Shown here: in pieces, positions 37,079-47,593 of the stretch | Layout of the letters: every line of letters begins with the position of its first letter | How positions within the stretch are numbered: position 1 is the stretch's first letter | Assembly (NCBI RefSeq): GCF_015565955.1 | Contig: NZ_CP064760.1 | Span: forward strand, 1,240,001-1,304,000 | Origin: Microbacterium schleiferi | Lineage (GTDB): Bacteria; Actinomycetota; Actinomycetes; Actinomycetales; Microbacteriaceae | Reading direction: 5' to 3' | Length of the DNA stretch: 64,000 nt | Program-made: the position numbers and the translations under genes | Notes under the pieces: model-generated | Seen by the model: the letters and a program-made list of their open reading frames with translations, nothing else | Database searches by the model: none | What the model was told of the DNA's origin: nothing

Positions 37079-37886
37079 TCAGGAAGCTGCGGCGTCGGGG
37101 AGGGAATCCGCCCGGTGCGCATGACGCGATCGAGGATCGCGTCGAAGTCGGCAGCCAGCTCCTGTGCCGAGTCTCCCGGCCAGATGTGCAGGGGCTTTGC
37201 CGCGCCCTGAGCCTGCTGCAGCGATGTGCGCTCGGGCAGCTGCGGCGACAGGACGAGCGGGCCGAACATCTCGCGCAGTTCTTTGATGCGGAACTGGTGC
37301 TCGATCGACTGCGGGCGGACGCGGTTCACGACGATGCCCAGCGGCTGTAGTCGGGGGAGAGGCCGCGGCGGATCTCTTCGATCGCACGCAGTGCCCGGTC
37401 GGCGGCCGCCACCGAGAACAGACCCGGCTCGGTGATGACGATGACGCGATCGCTTGCTGCCCACGCCGTGCGCGTGAGGGCGTTCAGCGAGGGAGCGCAG
37501 TCGATGAGGACGAGATCGTAGTCGGCCTCGATGGTCGCGAGAGCTTCCTCGAGCTTCCAGACGTCGCGGACGCTCGGATGCGGGCCGTCGAAGTTGATCG
37601 CCGAAGGCGACCCGATCATGACATCGATCGTGCCGGGGTGGACCTTCGCCCACCCGCTGGCGGTGATCGCCTGACGGACGACCTTCTCTTTCGGATTGGC
37701 CAGGACGTCGGCGACGTTGAGCTTTCCCGCGACCTGGATATCCATGCCGGTGGAGACATCCGACTGGGGGTCGAGGTCCACCACGAGGGTGCGGACACCT
37801 CGGGCGAAGGCGGCGGAGGCAAGCCCCAGCGTGACAGTGGTCTTGCCGACACCACCCTTGAGCGAGCTCACCGACAGTACGTGCAC
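37079..37886 (-). CDS. ParA/MinD-like ATPase, frame broken twice
   Basis: About 269 residues after correction, SIMIBI ATPase. The deviant Walker A is [15 protein letters not shown], followed by VVDLDPQSDVSTG and VLIDCAPSLNALT. The frame stops early at a run of five G (37353-37357); one more base continues as LQPLGIVVNRVRPQSIEHQF to DSAQELAADFDAILDRVMRTGRIPSP. A second lost base at 37097-37100 restores the end DAAAS and a stop before the convergent MerR gene. GTG start at 37884-37886. No parB lies beside it, so it is an orphan ParA that may place some other cargo. Confidence 0.85.
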
Positions 37887-37957
37887 GAGGCTCTACGTTA
37901 CCGTCCCCTAGGCTGGGTGCACACTCAGGCAGGCCCCGTCACCAACAGCGAGGTGTG

Positions 37958-40900
37958 ATGTTTCGCAAGATCCTGGTAGCAAACCGTGGCGAGATCGCGA
38001 TTCGAGCCTTTCGTGCGGCGGTCGAACTGGGAGCTCGCACCGTCGCTGTCTATCCGTATGAGGATCGCTACTCGCTGCACCGGTTGAAGGCCGACGAGGC
38101 CTACCAGATCGGGGAGCGGGGACATCCGGTACGGGCGTACCTGGATGTCGACGAGATCATCCGCGTCGCACGCGAAAGCGGTGCCGACGCGATCTACCCC
38201 GGGTACGGCTTCCTCTCCGAGAACCCGGACCTCGCCGAGAAGGCTGCGGCAGCCGGCATTACCTTCATCGGGCCTCCCGCCGCCGTCCTCGAGATGGCCG
38301 GCAACAAAGTCACCGCGAAGCAGCACGCCGTGAGCGCCGGGGTCCCCGTGCTGAGGTCGACGGATGCCTCGGACGACGTTGACGCGCTCGTGGCCCAGTC
38401 CGCCGACATCGGCTTCCCGATCTTCGTCAAGGCCGTCGCCGGTGGTGGCGGGCGCGGGATGCGCCGGGTCGAGACCCCCGACGAGTTGCCGCCCGCTCTG
38501 GCCGAGGCGATGCGCGAGGCCGGCAGCGCTTTCGGAGACGCGCGCGTCTTCCTCGAGCAGGCCGTGCAGCGTCCCCGCCACGTCGAGGTGCAGATCCTGG
38601 CCGACAAGACCGGGCACACGGTGCACCTATTCGAACGGGACTGCTCGGTGCAGCGCCGTCACCAGAAGGTGATCGAGATCGCCCCCGCGCCGAACCTCGA
38701 CCCGACCGTTCGCGACGACCTTCACCGCTACGCCGTCGCCTTCGCCGAATCGATCGGGTACGAGAACGCGGGCACTGTCGAGTTCCTGCTCGAGACCGCG
38801 GGCCCGCGCACGGGTGAGGTCGTCTTCATCGAGATGAACCCCCGCATCCAGGTCGAGCACACCGTGACCGAAGAGGTCACGGATGTCGACCTCGTCCAGT
38901 CCCAGATGCTGATCGCCTCGGGCACGAGCCTGGAGGAGCTGGGGCTTCAGCAGGAGCGGATCCGTCTTCGGGGCGCCGCCCTGCAGTGCCGGATCACGAC
39001 CGAAGACCCCACGCAGGGTTTCCGCCCCGACACCGGCAAGATCACGACTTACCGATCGCCGGGTGGTGCCGGCATCCGCCTGGATGGCGGCACGACTGCG
39101 GCCGGCTCGCAGATCAGCCCGCACTTCGACTCGATGCTCGCCAAGCTCACCTGCCGCGGGCGCGACTTCGGCGCCGCCGTGCTGCGGGCCCGGCGCGCGC
39201 TGGCCGAGTTCCGCATCCGCGGGGTCTCGACCAACATCCCGTTCCTGCAGGCGGTGCTCGAAGACCCTGCCTTCCTCGTCGGAGACCTCTCGACCTCGTT
39301 CATCGACGAGCGCCCCGAGCTGCTGCGCGGACGCGAGTCCAAGGACCGCGGATCCAAGATGCTGAACTGGCTGGTCGACGTCACCGTCAACCGCCCCAAC
39401 GGCGAGAACCCGCTGACGGTCACTCCCGCGCTGAAGCTCCCCACGATCGATCTGACGCAGGAGCCGCCCGCCGGTTCGCGCCAGCGCTTGCTCGAAGTGG
39501 GCCCGGAGGGCTTCGCGCGCGCCCTGCGCGAACAGACCCCGCTCGCGGTCACCGAGACCACCTTCCGTGATGCGCATCAGTCGCTTCTTGCCACGCGGGT
39601 GCGCACGAAAGACCTCGTCGCCGTGGCCCCTTACGTCGCTCGGCTCACACCCGAGCTGCTCTCGGTCGAAGCGTGGGGCGGCGCCACCTACGATGTCGCA
39701 CTGCGTTTCCTCGGCGAGGACCCCTGGGAGCGTCTCGACCGGCTCCGCGAGGCCCTGCCGAACGTTGCGATCCAGATGCTCCTTCGCGGGCGGAACACGG
39801 TGGGCTACACGCCGTACCCGACCGAGGTGACGGATGCGTTCGTCGCCGAGGCCGCCGCCAGCGGCGTCGACATCTTCCGCATCTTCGACGCCCTCAACGA
39901 CGTGTCTCAGATGCGTCCCGCGATCGATAGCGTGCTGGCAACCGGAACGGCTGTCGCCGAGGTCGCGATGTGTTACACCGGCGACCTGCTCAGCCCCGCT
40001 GAGGACCTCTACACCCTCGACTACTACCTGCGGCTGGCCGATCAGATCGTCGAGTCCGGTGCGCACATCCTCGCGATCAAGGACATGGCGGGACTGTTGC
40101 GGCCGGCGGCGGCATCCGCGCTCGTCAGCGCGCTGCGCGAGCGGTTCGATCTGCCCGTGCACGTCCACACCCACGACACCGCCGGCGGGCAGCTCGCGAC
40201 GCTCCTGGCGGCCTCCGCCGCGGGTGCGGATGCCGTCGATGCGGCAGCCGCTCCGATGGCCGGAACCACGAGCCAGCCCTCGCTGTCGGCGCTCGTGGCA
40301 GCCCTGGCCAACACCGACCGAGACACCGGGATCGACCTCACGGCGGCATCCGATCTCGAACCGTACTGGGAGGCGGTCAGGCACCTCTATCGCCCCTTCG
40401 AGTCCGGTCTTCCGGGCCCGACCGGGCGTGTCTACCGGCACGAGATCCCCGGCGGACAGCTCTCGAACCTGCGTCAGCAGGCGATCGCCCTGGGCCTTGC
40501 CGAGGACTTCGAGCTCATCGAAGACCTGTATGCGGCTGCCAACGACATCCTTGGTCGCGTGCCGAAGGTGACGCCGTCGTCGAAGGTCGTCGGTGACCTC
40601 GCGCTGCACCTCGCTGCCGTCAAGGCCGACCCCGCTGACTTCGCGGCCAACCCCGAGCGCTATGACATCCCGGACTCCGTCGTCGGTTTCATGGCCGGCG
40701 AACTGGGCGACCTGCCGGGCGGATGGCCCGAGCCGTTCCGCTCGAAGGTCCTGCAGGGGCGTGAGCGTCGCGTCGCGTCGGCCCCGCTGAACGCCGAGGA
40801 TGCCGACAAGCTCGCCGGTTCCTCGGACGAGCGGCGTGCGACTCTCAACCGGCTGCTTTTTCCGGCGCCGACCAAGGAGTTCGAGAGCGTTCGTGACACG

Positions 40901-41365
40901 TTCGGTGACGTGAGCGTCCTCGACACCGTCGATTACCTCTACGGGCTCGAACACGGCGCAGAGCACGTCGTGGAGATCGAGCGCGGTGTGCAGCTGTTCG
41001 TCGGTCTGGAAGCGATCGGTGAAGCCGACGAGAAGGGCATGCGGACCGTCATGACCACGCTCAACGGTCAGCTTCGTCCCGTGTTCGTGCGAGACCGCAG
41101 CATCTCGGTCGAGGTACGACAGGCTGAGAAGGCCGACACCTCGAAGCCGGGCCAGGTGGCCGCGCCCTTCGCGGGAGTCGTGACGCTGAAAGCCGCCGAG
41201 GGGGACCGGGTTTCTGCCGGTCAGCCGGTCGCCTCGATCGAAGCGATGAAGATGGAAGCGGCCATCACCTCGCCGGTTGACGGAGTCATCGAACGACTCG
41301 TGATCGGGTCACCGCAGCACGTGGACGCCGGTGATCTTTTGCTCGTCGTACGACCCGCCGGATAG
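37958..41365 (+). CDS. pyc: Pyruvate carboxylase
   Basis: 1135-residue biotin enzyme that carboxylates pyruvate to oxaloacetate. Biotin carboxylase (1-450): KILVANRGEIAIRAFRAA, VAGGGGRGMR, FIEMNPRIQVEHTVTE. Carboxyltransferase (about 520-800): ETTFRDAHQSLLATRVRTKD, MLLRGRNTVGYTPYP, DIFRIFDALND, VHVHTHDTAGGQ with metal ligands. Allosteric/tetramer region, then biotinyl domain ending IEAMKMEAAITSP with the biotinylated Lys. Length is normal for the single-chain form. ATG at 37958 follows GAGGTG. It gives an anaplerotic route that fits the nearby 2-oxoglutarate control genes. Confidence 0.97.
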   Translation: MFRKILVANRGEIAIRAFRAAVELGARTVAVYPYEDRYSLHRLKADEAYQIGERGHPVRAYLDVDEIIRVARESGADAIYPGYGFLSENPDLAEKAAAAGITFIGPPAAVLEMAGNKVTAKQHAVSAGVPVLRSTDASDDVDALVAQSADIGFPIFVKAVAGGGGRGMRRVETPDELPPALAEAMREAGSAFGDARVFLEQAVQRPRHVEVQILADKTGHTVHLFERDCSVQRRHQKVIEIAPAPNLDPTVRDDLHRYAVAFAESIGYENAGTVEFLLETAGPRTGEVVFIEMNPRIQVEHTVTEEVTDVDLVQSQMLIASGTSLEELGLQQERIRLRGAALQCRITTEDPTQGFRPDTGKITTYRSPGGAGIRLDGGTTAAGSQISPHFDSMLAKLTCRGRDFGAAVLRARRALAEFRIRGVSTNIPFLQAVLEDPAFLVGDLSTSFIDERPELLRGRESKDRGSKMLNWLVDVTVNRPNGENPLTVTPALKLPTIDLTQEPPAGSRQRLLEVGPEGFARALREQTPLAVTETTFRDAHQSLLATRVRTKDLVAVAPYVARLTPELLSVEAWGGATYDVALRFLGEDPWERLDRLREALPNVAIQMLLRGRNTVGYTPYPTEVTDAFVAEAAASGVDIFRIFDALNDVSQMRPAIDSVLATGTAVAEVAMCYTGDLLSPAEDLYTLDYYLRLADQIVESGAHILAIKDMAGLLRPAAASALVSALRERFDLPVHVHTHDTAGGQLATLLAASAAGADAVDAAAAPMAGTTSQPSLSALVAALANTDRDTGIDLTAASDLEPYWEAVRHLYRPFESGLPGPTGRVYRHEIPGGQLSNLRQQAIALGLAEDFELIEDLYAAANDILGRVPKVTPSSKVVGDLALHLAAVKADPADFAANPERYDIPDSVVGFMAGELGDLPGGWPEPFRSKVLQGRERRVASAPLNAEDADKLAGSSDERRATLNRLLFPAPTKEFESVRDTFGDVSVLDTVDYLYGLEHGAEHVVEIERGVQLFVGLEAIGEADEKGMRTVMTTLNGQLRPVFVRDRSISVEVRQAEKADTSKPGQVAAPFAGVVTLKAAEGDRVSAGQPVASIEAMKMEAAITSPVDGVIERLVIGSPQHVDAGDLLLVVRPAG

Positions 41366-41409
41366 CCTGAGGGGCGGCGCATCGCGCCAATCGACGGCAG
41401 GGAGAGCAC

Positions 41410-42873
41410 GTGGCAGATCGATCGGACTCGGAACGAGCGGAGACCGAAGAACACGGCGTCCTCGATGAGGAGCGGGTGGACACCTCCGGGATCTTCCTCG
41501 GCGGGTCGACCGCGCAGGTCAGTGTTGCCTTTCCGGTGCCCGCCGATGATGACGACGCCATCGACGAGGATTTCGAGGAAGCGTCCGGTCAGGAACGCGT
41601 CGTGGCGGGCCTCAGCGAACCCGAGCACACCGATACAGCAGAAGCCGAGATCATCGATGACCTCCCCGTTTCTGTGGCGCACGCTCACCACGACGCCGAC
41701 GTGCACGACGTCGAGATCGAGGATGCCGCTGCCGAGGACGTGGCAACCGACACGCCCGAGGCTGCTGCCCCCGCCGAGCAGAACGTGGCGACCGACGGGG
41801 CCGAGACCGCTGCCCCCGTCGAGCGTGTCGCCGTTCCTGTGGCCCAGCCGGTTCGCGCCGTGGAGCCCTCGCCGGTGGCCTTCGATGTCACGCTCGCCTC
41901 GAAGCGTCTGGGTGAGCTGGAGGTCAGCCGCGAAGGCGCCGATGTGCTGACCGCTGACCGGCTGCTCGACCCGCATCACGTCACGAAGGTCGAACCCGAG
42001 GGGTTCTGGCAGACCGCGCTGTACCGGGCGTCGGGCACGCTCATCAACCTCGGTGACAGCAAGCGGGCACGCGCAAGCAAGGAACTGAGCAGACGCATCG
42101 CGGCGCCCCTTCCCGGTGGAGCCCGGTTCGTCCCGGTGCTCAGCCGCAAGGGCGGGGTCGGCAAGACCACGGTGACGACCCTTCTGGGGATGGCGCTGGC
42201 CGATGCGCGCGATGATCGCGTGGTCGCCGTCGATGCCAACCCCGACCGCGGCACGCTCGCGGAGCGCATTTCGCGCACCAGCGGCAAGACAATCCGTGAC
42301 CTCGTGCGCATCAAGGACGACGTCGTCGGGTACAACGACCTGTCGACGATCGTCGCGCGTGACGAGACGCGTCTTGACGTCCTCGCCTCGGATGCCGACC
42401 CGCGCGTTTCCGAGGCGTTCGGCGACGATGACTACCGCGCCGCTGCGGAGGTCGCAGCGCACTACTACTCCGTGGTGCTTACCGACACCGGCACGGGCAT
42501 CGTGCACTCCGTCATGGCGGCAACGCTCGAACGCGCTGATTCTCTCGTCGTCGTGGCGGGCCTCAGCATCGACGAGGCGCGCCTGGCATCCGAGACCCTC
42601 ACGTGGCTTGAGACCAACGGCTACGGCGCCCAGGTACGCGGCGCCGTCGTGGTGCTCAACACCACCCGACCCGGCTCGCCGCTGGTTCGGGCAGACGAGG
42701 TCGAGGCGCACTTCCGCACGCGTGTCCGCTCTGTCATCCGGATGCCGTACGACTCCCACATCGCGTCGGGTGCCGCCATCGGTTTCCACGAGATCCACCC
42801 CGCCACGCGCGAAGCAGCACGTCAGCTCGCGGCGGCGGTCGTCGAGTCCCTGCGCGTCCCGGCGACGGTCTGA
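41410..42873 (+). CDS. MinD/ParA-like ATPase with long acidic N terminus
   Basis: 487 residues. Residues 1-200 are low-complexity and acidic with Ala/Val/Pro repeats; residues about 240-487 form the ATPase, with [52 protein letters not shown] and a C-terminal [20 protein letters not shown]. This architecture is typical of actinobacterial MinD-like proteins associated with type VII secretion or polar localisation. The GTG start follows GGGAGAGC. It lies between pyc and def without ESX genes nearby, so its partner cannot be named. Confidence 0.8.
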   Translation: MADRSDSERAETEEHGVLDEERVDTSGIFLGGSTAQVSVAFPVPADDDDAIDEDFEEASGQERVVAGLSEPEHTDTAEAEIIDDLPVSVAHAHHDADVHDVEIEDAAAEDVATDTPEAAAPAEQNVATDGAETAAPVERVAVPVAQPVRAVEPSPVAFDVTLASKRLGELEVSREGADVLTADRLLDPHHVTKVEPEGFWQTALYRASGTLINLGDSKRARASKELSRRIAAPLPGGARFVPVLSRKGGVGKTTVTTLLGMALADARDDRVVAVDANPDRGTLAERISRTSGKTIRDLVRIKDDVVGYNDLSTIVARDETRLDVLASDADPRVSEAFGDDDYRAAAEVAAHYYSVVLTDTGTGIVHSVMAATLERADSLVVVAGLSIDEARLASETLTWLETNGYGAQVRGAVVVLNTTRPGSPLVRADEVEAHFRTRVRSVIRMPYDSHIASGAAIGFHEIHPATREAARQLAAAVVESLRVPATV

Positions 42874-42880
42874 GGCTCAG

Positions 42881-43372
42881 ATGGCAGTTCGTCCCATTCG
42901 TGTGTTCGGTGACCCCGTCCTGCGCTCGCCCTGCGCCCCGATCGAGTCGATCGATGAGGGGACGAAGGCGCTGGTCGCCGATCTGCTCGACACCGTCGAA
43001 CTGCCGGGGCGCGCGGGAGTCGCTGCTCCCCAGATCGGCGTGGGCGTGCGTGCCTTCAGCTACAACGTGGACGGCGAGATCGGCTACATCCTGAACCCCG
43101 TGCTCGTCTCGGTCTCGGGGGAGCCCGACCTCGTGGGCGAGGGGTGCCTCTCGGTGCCGGGTCTGTGGCACGACACCCTGCGGTATCCGCACGCGGTCGT
43201 TCACGGCATCGATCTCGACGGTAACCCCGTGGTGCTCGAAGGCGACGGGCTCATGGCCCAGGCGCTCCAGCACGAGACGGATCACCTCGACGGGAAGCTC
43301 TACCTGGACAGGCTGGACCCCGCGCGTCGCAAGCAAGCGATGCGCGAGGTCCGCGAGTCCGACTGGTTCTGA
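42881..43372 (+). CDS. def: Peptide deformylase
   Basis: 163-residue metalloenzyme removing formyl groups from new proteins. All three motifs are present: [10 protein letters not shown] (Gln), [10 protein letters not shown] (metal Cys) and [12 protein letters not shown] (two metal His and catalytic Glu). Length and [10 protein letters not shown] start fit the family. ATG at 42881, seven bases after the preceding stop, so probably cotranscribed. Confidence 0.96.
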   Translation: MAVRPIRVFGDPVLRSPCAPIESIDEGTKALVADLLDTVELPGRAGVAAPQIGVGVRAFSYNVDGEIGYILNPVLVSVSGEPDLVGEGCLSVPGLWHDTLRYPHAVVHGIDLDGNPVVLEGDGLMAQALQHETDHLDGKLYLDRLDPARRKQAMREVRESDWF

Positions 43373-43391
43373 GCCTGTCAGGCGCTGACGG

Positions 43392-45218
43392 TCAGGACAG
43401 CGACACGTTCGAGGTCGAGACCGGCACCGAGTAGAGCTCGTCGACCTCGTCGCTGAAGTCGGCCATGATCACGTTGCGCTTGATGCTCATCTTCGGCGTC
43501 AGGTGACCGCTGGCCTCGGTCCACTCCGTGGGCAGGATGACGAACTTGCGGATCGACTCGGCGCGCGAGACGAACGCGTTGGCGACATCGATGGCCTTCT
43601 GCACCTCGGCGCGAACAGCCTCGTTCGAGGCCGCGTCGTCGAGGGACATGTCGGCCGGGAGCCCATTGTTGGCAAGCCACGTCGGCAGCATCTCGGGATC
43701 GAGAGTCACCAGCGCCGAGATGAACGGCTTCTGGTCGCCGACCACGACCACCTGCCCAACGATGGGGTTTGCCCGGATGGGGTCTTCGAGCGCGGCAGGG
43801 GCGACGTTCTTGCCGCCGGCCGTGACGATGATCTCCTTCTTGCGGCCGGTGATCCGCAGGAACCCGTCCTTGTCGAAGGCGCCGATGTCGCCGGTCTTGA
43901 ACCACTCGCCGTCGAAGGCCGCGGCGGTCGCCTCGGGATTGCGCCAGTACTCCTGGAACACGTCGATGCCGCGGACTTCGATCTCGCCGTCCTCCGCGAT
44001 CCGCACACCGACGCCCGGAAGCACCGGTCCGACAGTCCCGATCCGAGACTTTCCGGGCAGGTTGACCGTCGCGGGAGCCGTCGTCTCGGTCAGGCCGTAG
44101 CCCTCGAGGATGTCGACGCCGATACTGTGGAAGAAGTGGCCGAGACGCTCACCCAGGGGAGCAGACCCCGACACGGCGTACTCGATGCGACCGCCCATTG
44201 CCTCCCGAAGCTTGGAGTAGACGAGCTTGTCGAACAGGCGGAACTTCAGGCCCATCATGAACGGCACCCGACGTCCTTCCTGGACGTACTTGGAGTGCTC
44301 GATCGCCGTGTGGGCCGCCGTGCGGAAGATCTTGCCCTTGCCGCCGGCTTCCGCCTTCTGCTCAGCGGAGTTGTAGACCTTCTCGAACACGCGCGGCACC
44401 GCCAGCAGGTAGCTCGGCTTGAACGAGCCGAGCGCGGGCAGGAGCTGCTTGGTGTCGGGCTGGTGGCCGGTCTTGACGCCCGCGTGGACGTTCAGGATCG
44501 AGATGAGACGCGCGAACACGTGAGCGGTCGTGATGAACAGCAACGTGGAGACCCCGGGCTTGGCGACGACCTCCTTGAGGGCCTCGGCGGAGTTGCGCGA
44601 GAGCTCGACGAAGTTGCTGTGGGTCAGGACGCATCCCTTGGGCCGCCCGGTCGACCCGGACGTGTAGATCAAGGTCGCGATGTCGGCGCCCACGGCGATC
44701 GAGCGGCGCCGTTCGATCTCGTCATCCGTGATCGCGGTGCCCTTCTCGATGAGCGCGTCGAGATCGCCGTTGTGCATCGCCCACGTCGAGCGCACGTTCG
44801 GGAGCTCGGCGAGGGCCTCCTGAAGACGGGCTTCGTGATCGGCCGACTCGCAGATGCAGGCGACCGCGCCCGAATCCGACAGGTTCCAGGCGATCTGGGT
44901 GGAGGAGCTCGTCTCGTAGATCGGAACCATGACGGCTCCCGCGAAGAAGATCGCGAAGTCGACGAGGGTCCATTCGTAGGTCGTGCGGGCGATGAAGCCG
45001 ACCTTGTCGCCGGGCTCGATGCCACCGGCGACCAGTCCCTTCGCCAGCGCGACGACCTGATTCAAGAACTCGGATGCGGTGATGTCGCGCCATCCGTCGC
45101 CGTCGGGGACGGCGAACAACGCGAGTTGCGGCGTCTTCTTCACCCGTTCCACGAGCAGATCGGTGATGTTGGCTTGCGGGTCGGGGGCCACGACCGCGGG
45201 GGTATCGAACTGAACCAC
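43392..45218 (-). CDS. Long-chain fatty acid-CoA ligase (AMP-forming)
   Basis: 608 residues, ANL superfamily, FadD15-like. P-loop ATLIYTSGSTGRPKGCVLTH; HVFARLISILNVH of long-chain acyl ligases; LEGYGLTETTAPATVN; WFKTGDIGAFDKDGFLRITGRKKEIIVTAGGKNVAP with the hinge; C-terminal catalytic Lys in LTPKMSIKRNVI. GTG/ATG start at 45216-45218 reads VQFDTPAVV. It activates fatty acids for lipid synthesis or oxidation. Convergent with def and divergent from the acyltransferase gene, with which it may act in phospholipid synthesis. Confidence 0.94.
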   Translation of the reverse strand: MVQFDTPAVVAPDPQANITDLLVERVKKTPQLALFAVPDGDGWRDITASEFLNQVVALAKGLVAGGIEPGDKVGFIARTTYEWTLVDFAIFFAGAVMVPIYETSSSTQIAWNLSDSGAVACICESADHEARLQEALAELPNVRSTWAMHNGDLDALIEKGTAITDDEIERRRSIAVGADIATLIYTSGSTGRPKGCVLTHSNFVELSRNSAEALKEVVAKPGVSTLLFITTAHVFARLISILNVHAGVKTGHQPDTKQLLPALGSFKPSYLLAVPRVFEKVYNSAEQKAEAGGKGKIFRTAAHTAIEHSKYVQEGRRVPFMMGLKFRLFDKLVYSKLREAMGGRIEYAVSGSAPLGERLGHFFHSIGVDILEGYGLTETTAPATVNLPGKSRIGTVGPVLPGVGVRIAEDGEIEVRGIDVFQEYWRNPEATAAAFDGEWFKTGDIGAFDKDGFLRITGRKKEIIVTAGGKNVAPAALEDPIRANPIVGQVVVVGDQKPFISALVTLDPEMLPTWLANNGLPADMSLDDAASNEAVRAEVQKAIDVANAFVSRAESIRKFVILPTEWTEASGHLTPKMSIKRNVIMADFSDEVDELYSVPVSTSNVSLS

Positions 45219-45408
45219 GGCAACTCCTTCGGTACCGGTGAAAAGCGGATCGGTTGACCGCCAATGCTACCTGATGAGACTCAATCTCAGCCGGGATGAC
45301 ACCACGTTCCAGTCCGGAAATGTGCTGGCGCGGCTCGGGAATCGGTGTTCTCAGCACGAGAGTACGGCGTGACTAGACTTCAGAGGCATCTGCGACGGGG
45401 AAAGGAGC

Positions 45409-46130
45409 GTGCGAGCGGTGTTCTACTGGCTCATGAAGTACGTGGTCATCGGCCCCATCGTGAAGGCGATCTTCCGCCCCTGGATCGTGGGACGGCGCAA
45501 CATCCCCAAGACCGGCGCTGCGATCCTCGCGAGCAACCACCTCTCGTTCGCGGACTCGATCTTCCTTCCCCTCATGATCGACCGCCCCGTGACGTTTCTC
45601 GCCAAGAGCGACTACTTCACCGGCAAGGGGATTCGGGGGTGGGCGACGCGCGTGTTCTTCAAGGCCACCGGGCAGCTTCCCATCGACCGTTCCGGCGGCA
45701 AGGCCTCCGAGGCATCCCTCAACACCGGGCTCCAGGTCCTGGGTCGCGGCGACCTCTTGGGCATCTACCCGGAGGGCACACGCAGTCCCGACGGGCAGCT
45801 CTACCGCGGGCGCACCGGCATCGCCCGGATGGCCCTGGAAGCCCGCGTCCCCGTCGTGCCGTGCGTCATGGTCGACACCGACACCATGATGCCCATCGGG
45901 CAGCGGGTCCCCAACGTCGTGCGCGTCGGTGTGATCATCGGTGAGCCGCTCGACTTCTCGCGCTTCCACGGCATGGAGGGGGACCGGTACATCCTCCGCT
46001 CCATCACCGACGAGATCATGGTCGCTCTGCAGCGGCTGGGGAGCAGACCTACGACGACGTGTACGCCTCGACGGTCAAGAACCGCGCGGTAGCGCCGCGC
46101 TCCGAGCCGGTTCCCGCCCCGATAGACTGA
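45409..46130 (+). CDS. 1-acyl-sn-glycerol-3-phosphate acyltransferase (PlsC-like), frame broken
   Basis: About 240 residues after correction. Acyltransferase motifs: ILASNHLSFADSIFLP (H-x4-D), GKGIRGWATRVFFKATGQLPIDRSG, and IYPEGTRSPDGQLYRGRTGIARMALE. The frame changes at the four-G run 46038-46041; one more G gives GEQTYDDVYASTVKNRAVAP and a stop at 46130, four bases before aroG, in place of a shorter unusual tail. GTG start at 45409 after AAAGGAG. Transfers an acyl chain to lysophosphatidate at the membrane. Confidence 0.9.
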
Positions 46131-46134
46131 GCGG

Positions 46135-47472
46135 ATGCTCCTGAAGACCGACCCGCTCGACCACTGGCGCACTCTCCCCATCAAGCAGCAGCCGTCGTGG
46201 TATGCGCCGGAGGCTGCAGCTGAGGTGTCCGCTGAGCTCGCGACGCTTCCCCCGCTCGTGTTCGCCGGTGAGGTCGACATCCTTCGCGAGAAGCTCGGCC
46301 GCGCCGCTGCGGGTCAGGCTTTTCTGCTGCAGGGCGGTGACTGCGCCGAGACCTTCGCGGGCGCGACTGCTGAGCAGATCCGCAACCGCATCAAGACCGT
46401 GCTCCAAATGGCGGTCGTCCTGACGTACGGCGCATCGATGCCGGTCGTCAAGATGGGGCGCATGGCCGGGCAGTTCGCCAAGCCCCGGTCCTCTGACACC
46501 GAGACTCGCGGCGACGTGACGCTGCCGGCCTACCGCGGCGACATCGTCAACGGCTACGACTTCACCGAGGCCTCGCGGCGCGCAGACCCGGCTCGGGTGC
46601 TGAAGGCGTACCACACCGCCGCGTCGACGCTCAATCTGATCCGCGCCTTCACGCAGGGCGGTTTCGCGGACCTTCGCGAAGTGCACAGCTGGAACAAGGG
46701 CTTCGCGCAGAACCCCGCCAACCAGCGTTACGAGCGCCTTGCGACCGAGATCGACCGTGCCATCAAGTTCATGGAAGCGGCCGGAGCCGACTTCGATGAA
46801 CTGCGTCGTGTCGAGTTCTACACCGGCCACGAGGGCCTGCTCATGGACTACGAGCGCCCGATGACCCGCATCGACTCGCGCACGGGCACGCCGTACAACA
46901 CGTCAGCTCACTTCCTCTGGATCGGGGAGCGCACGCGCGACCTCGACGGCGCGCACGTCGACTACTTCTCGCGCATCCGCAACCCCATCGGGGTCAAGCT
47001 CGGGCCCACGACGACTCCCGAGACGGCTCTCGCGCTCATCGACAAGCTCGATCCCGAGCGCGAACCCGGTCGCCTCACCTTCATCACCCGCATGGGCGCG
47101 GGCAAGATCCGTGACGCGCTCCCGCCGCTGCTGGAGGCCGTCAAGGCATCCGGTGCGATGCCGCTCTGGGTCACCGATCCGATGCACGGCAACGGGATCA
47201 CGTCGCAGACCGGCTACAAGACGCGCCGGTTCGATGACGTCGTCGACGAGGTTCGCGGATTCTTCGAGGCGCACCGCGCTGTCGGCACCTTCCCCGGCGG
47301 CATCCACGTCGAACTGACCGGTGACGACGTCACCGAGTGCCTCGGCGGCTCGGAGAAGATCGACGACGCCGGTCTCGCGACGCGGTACGAGTCGCTGTGC
47401 GATCCGCGACTGAACCACATGCAGTCGCTCGAACTGGCGTTCCTCGTGGCTGAGGAGCTGGAGAAGCGCTGA
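46135..47472 (+). CDS. aroG: 3-deoxy-7-phosphoheptulonate synthase, class II
   Basis: 445-residue plant-type DAHP synthase, the first step of the shikimate pathway (phosphoenolpyruvate plus erythrose 4-phosphate). Family signatures: QAFLLQGGDCAETFA, VKMGRMAGQFAKPRS, LPAYRGDIVNGYDF, EFYTGHEGLLMDYE, TSAHFLWIGERTR, PLWVTDPMHGNG and GGIHVELTGDDVTECLGG (metal and substrate residues). Length matches class II enzymes. It follows the acyltransferase gene and is convergent with the PASTA kinase gene, as in the mycobacterial aroG-pknL neighbourhood. In mycobacteria this enzyme forms a complex with chorismate mutase. Confidence 0.97.
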   Translation: MLLKTDPLDHWRTLPIKQQPSWYAPEAAAEVSAELATLPPLVFAGEVDILREKLGRAAAGQAFLLQGGDCAETFAGATAEQIRNRIKTVLQMAVVLTYGASMPVVKMGRMAGQFAKPRSSDTETRGDVTLPAYRGDIVNGYDFTEASRRADPARVLKAYHTAASTLNLIRAFTQGGFADLREVHSWNKGFAQNPANQRYERLATEIDRAIKFMEAAGADFDELRRVEFYTGHEGLLMDYERPMTRIDSRTGTPYNTSAHFLWIGERTRDLDGAHVDYFSRIRNPIGVKLGPTTTPETALALIDKLDPEREPGRLTFITRMGAGKIRDALPPLLEAVKASGAMPLWVTDPMHGNGITSQTGYKTRRFDDVVDEVRGFFEAHRAVGTFPGGIHVELTGDDVTECLGGSEKIDDAGLATRYESLCDPRLNHMQSLELAFLVAEELEKR

Positions 47473-47500
47473 GCGCTGAGGAGCTCGCGAAGCGCTGAGC
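47449..47500. repeat. 26-bp tandem duplication of the aroG 3' end
   Basis: Two copies of a 26-bp unit (47449-47474, 47475-47500) differing at two bases; the first contains the last aroG codons and stop, the second recreates a similar codon string after it. Confidence 0.9.
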
Positions 47501-47547
47501 GCGGGCTTCCAGCTGAGCATTCGTGCCAGCTGAGGGGTCCGTTGTCA

Positions 47548-47577
47548 GTCGGGGTTCGCCGTGTCGGGGTTCGCCGT
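47548..47577. repeat. 15-bp tandem repeat near the kinase 3' end
   Basis: GTCGGGGTTCGCCGT occurs twice in direct tandem, ending 17 bp beyond the kinase stop codon. Confidence 0.85.
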
Positions 47578-47593
47578 GAGGTGACGGGCGGCG

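Noticed and set aside
38627..40966. A 779-codon frame antisense to pyruvate carboxylase
   Set aside because: Low-complexity Arg/Gly/Val composition typical of antisense frames in high-GC genes; pyc is certain.
43503..45257. A 584-codon frame antisense to the fatty acid-CoA ligase
   Set aside because: Same antisense mirror effect; no recognisable motif.
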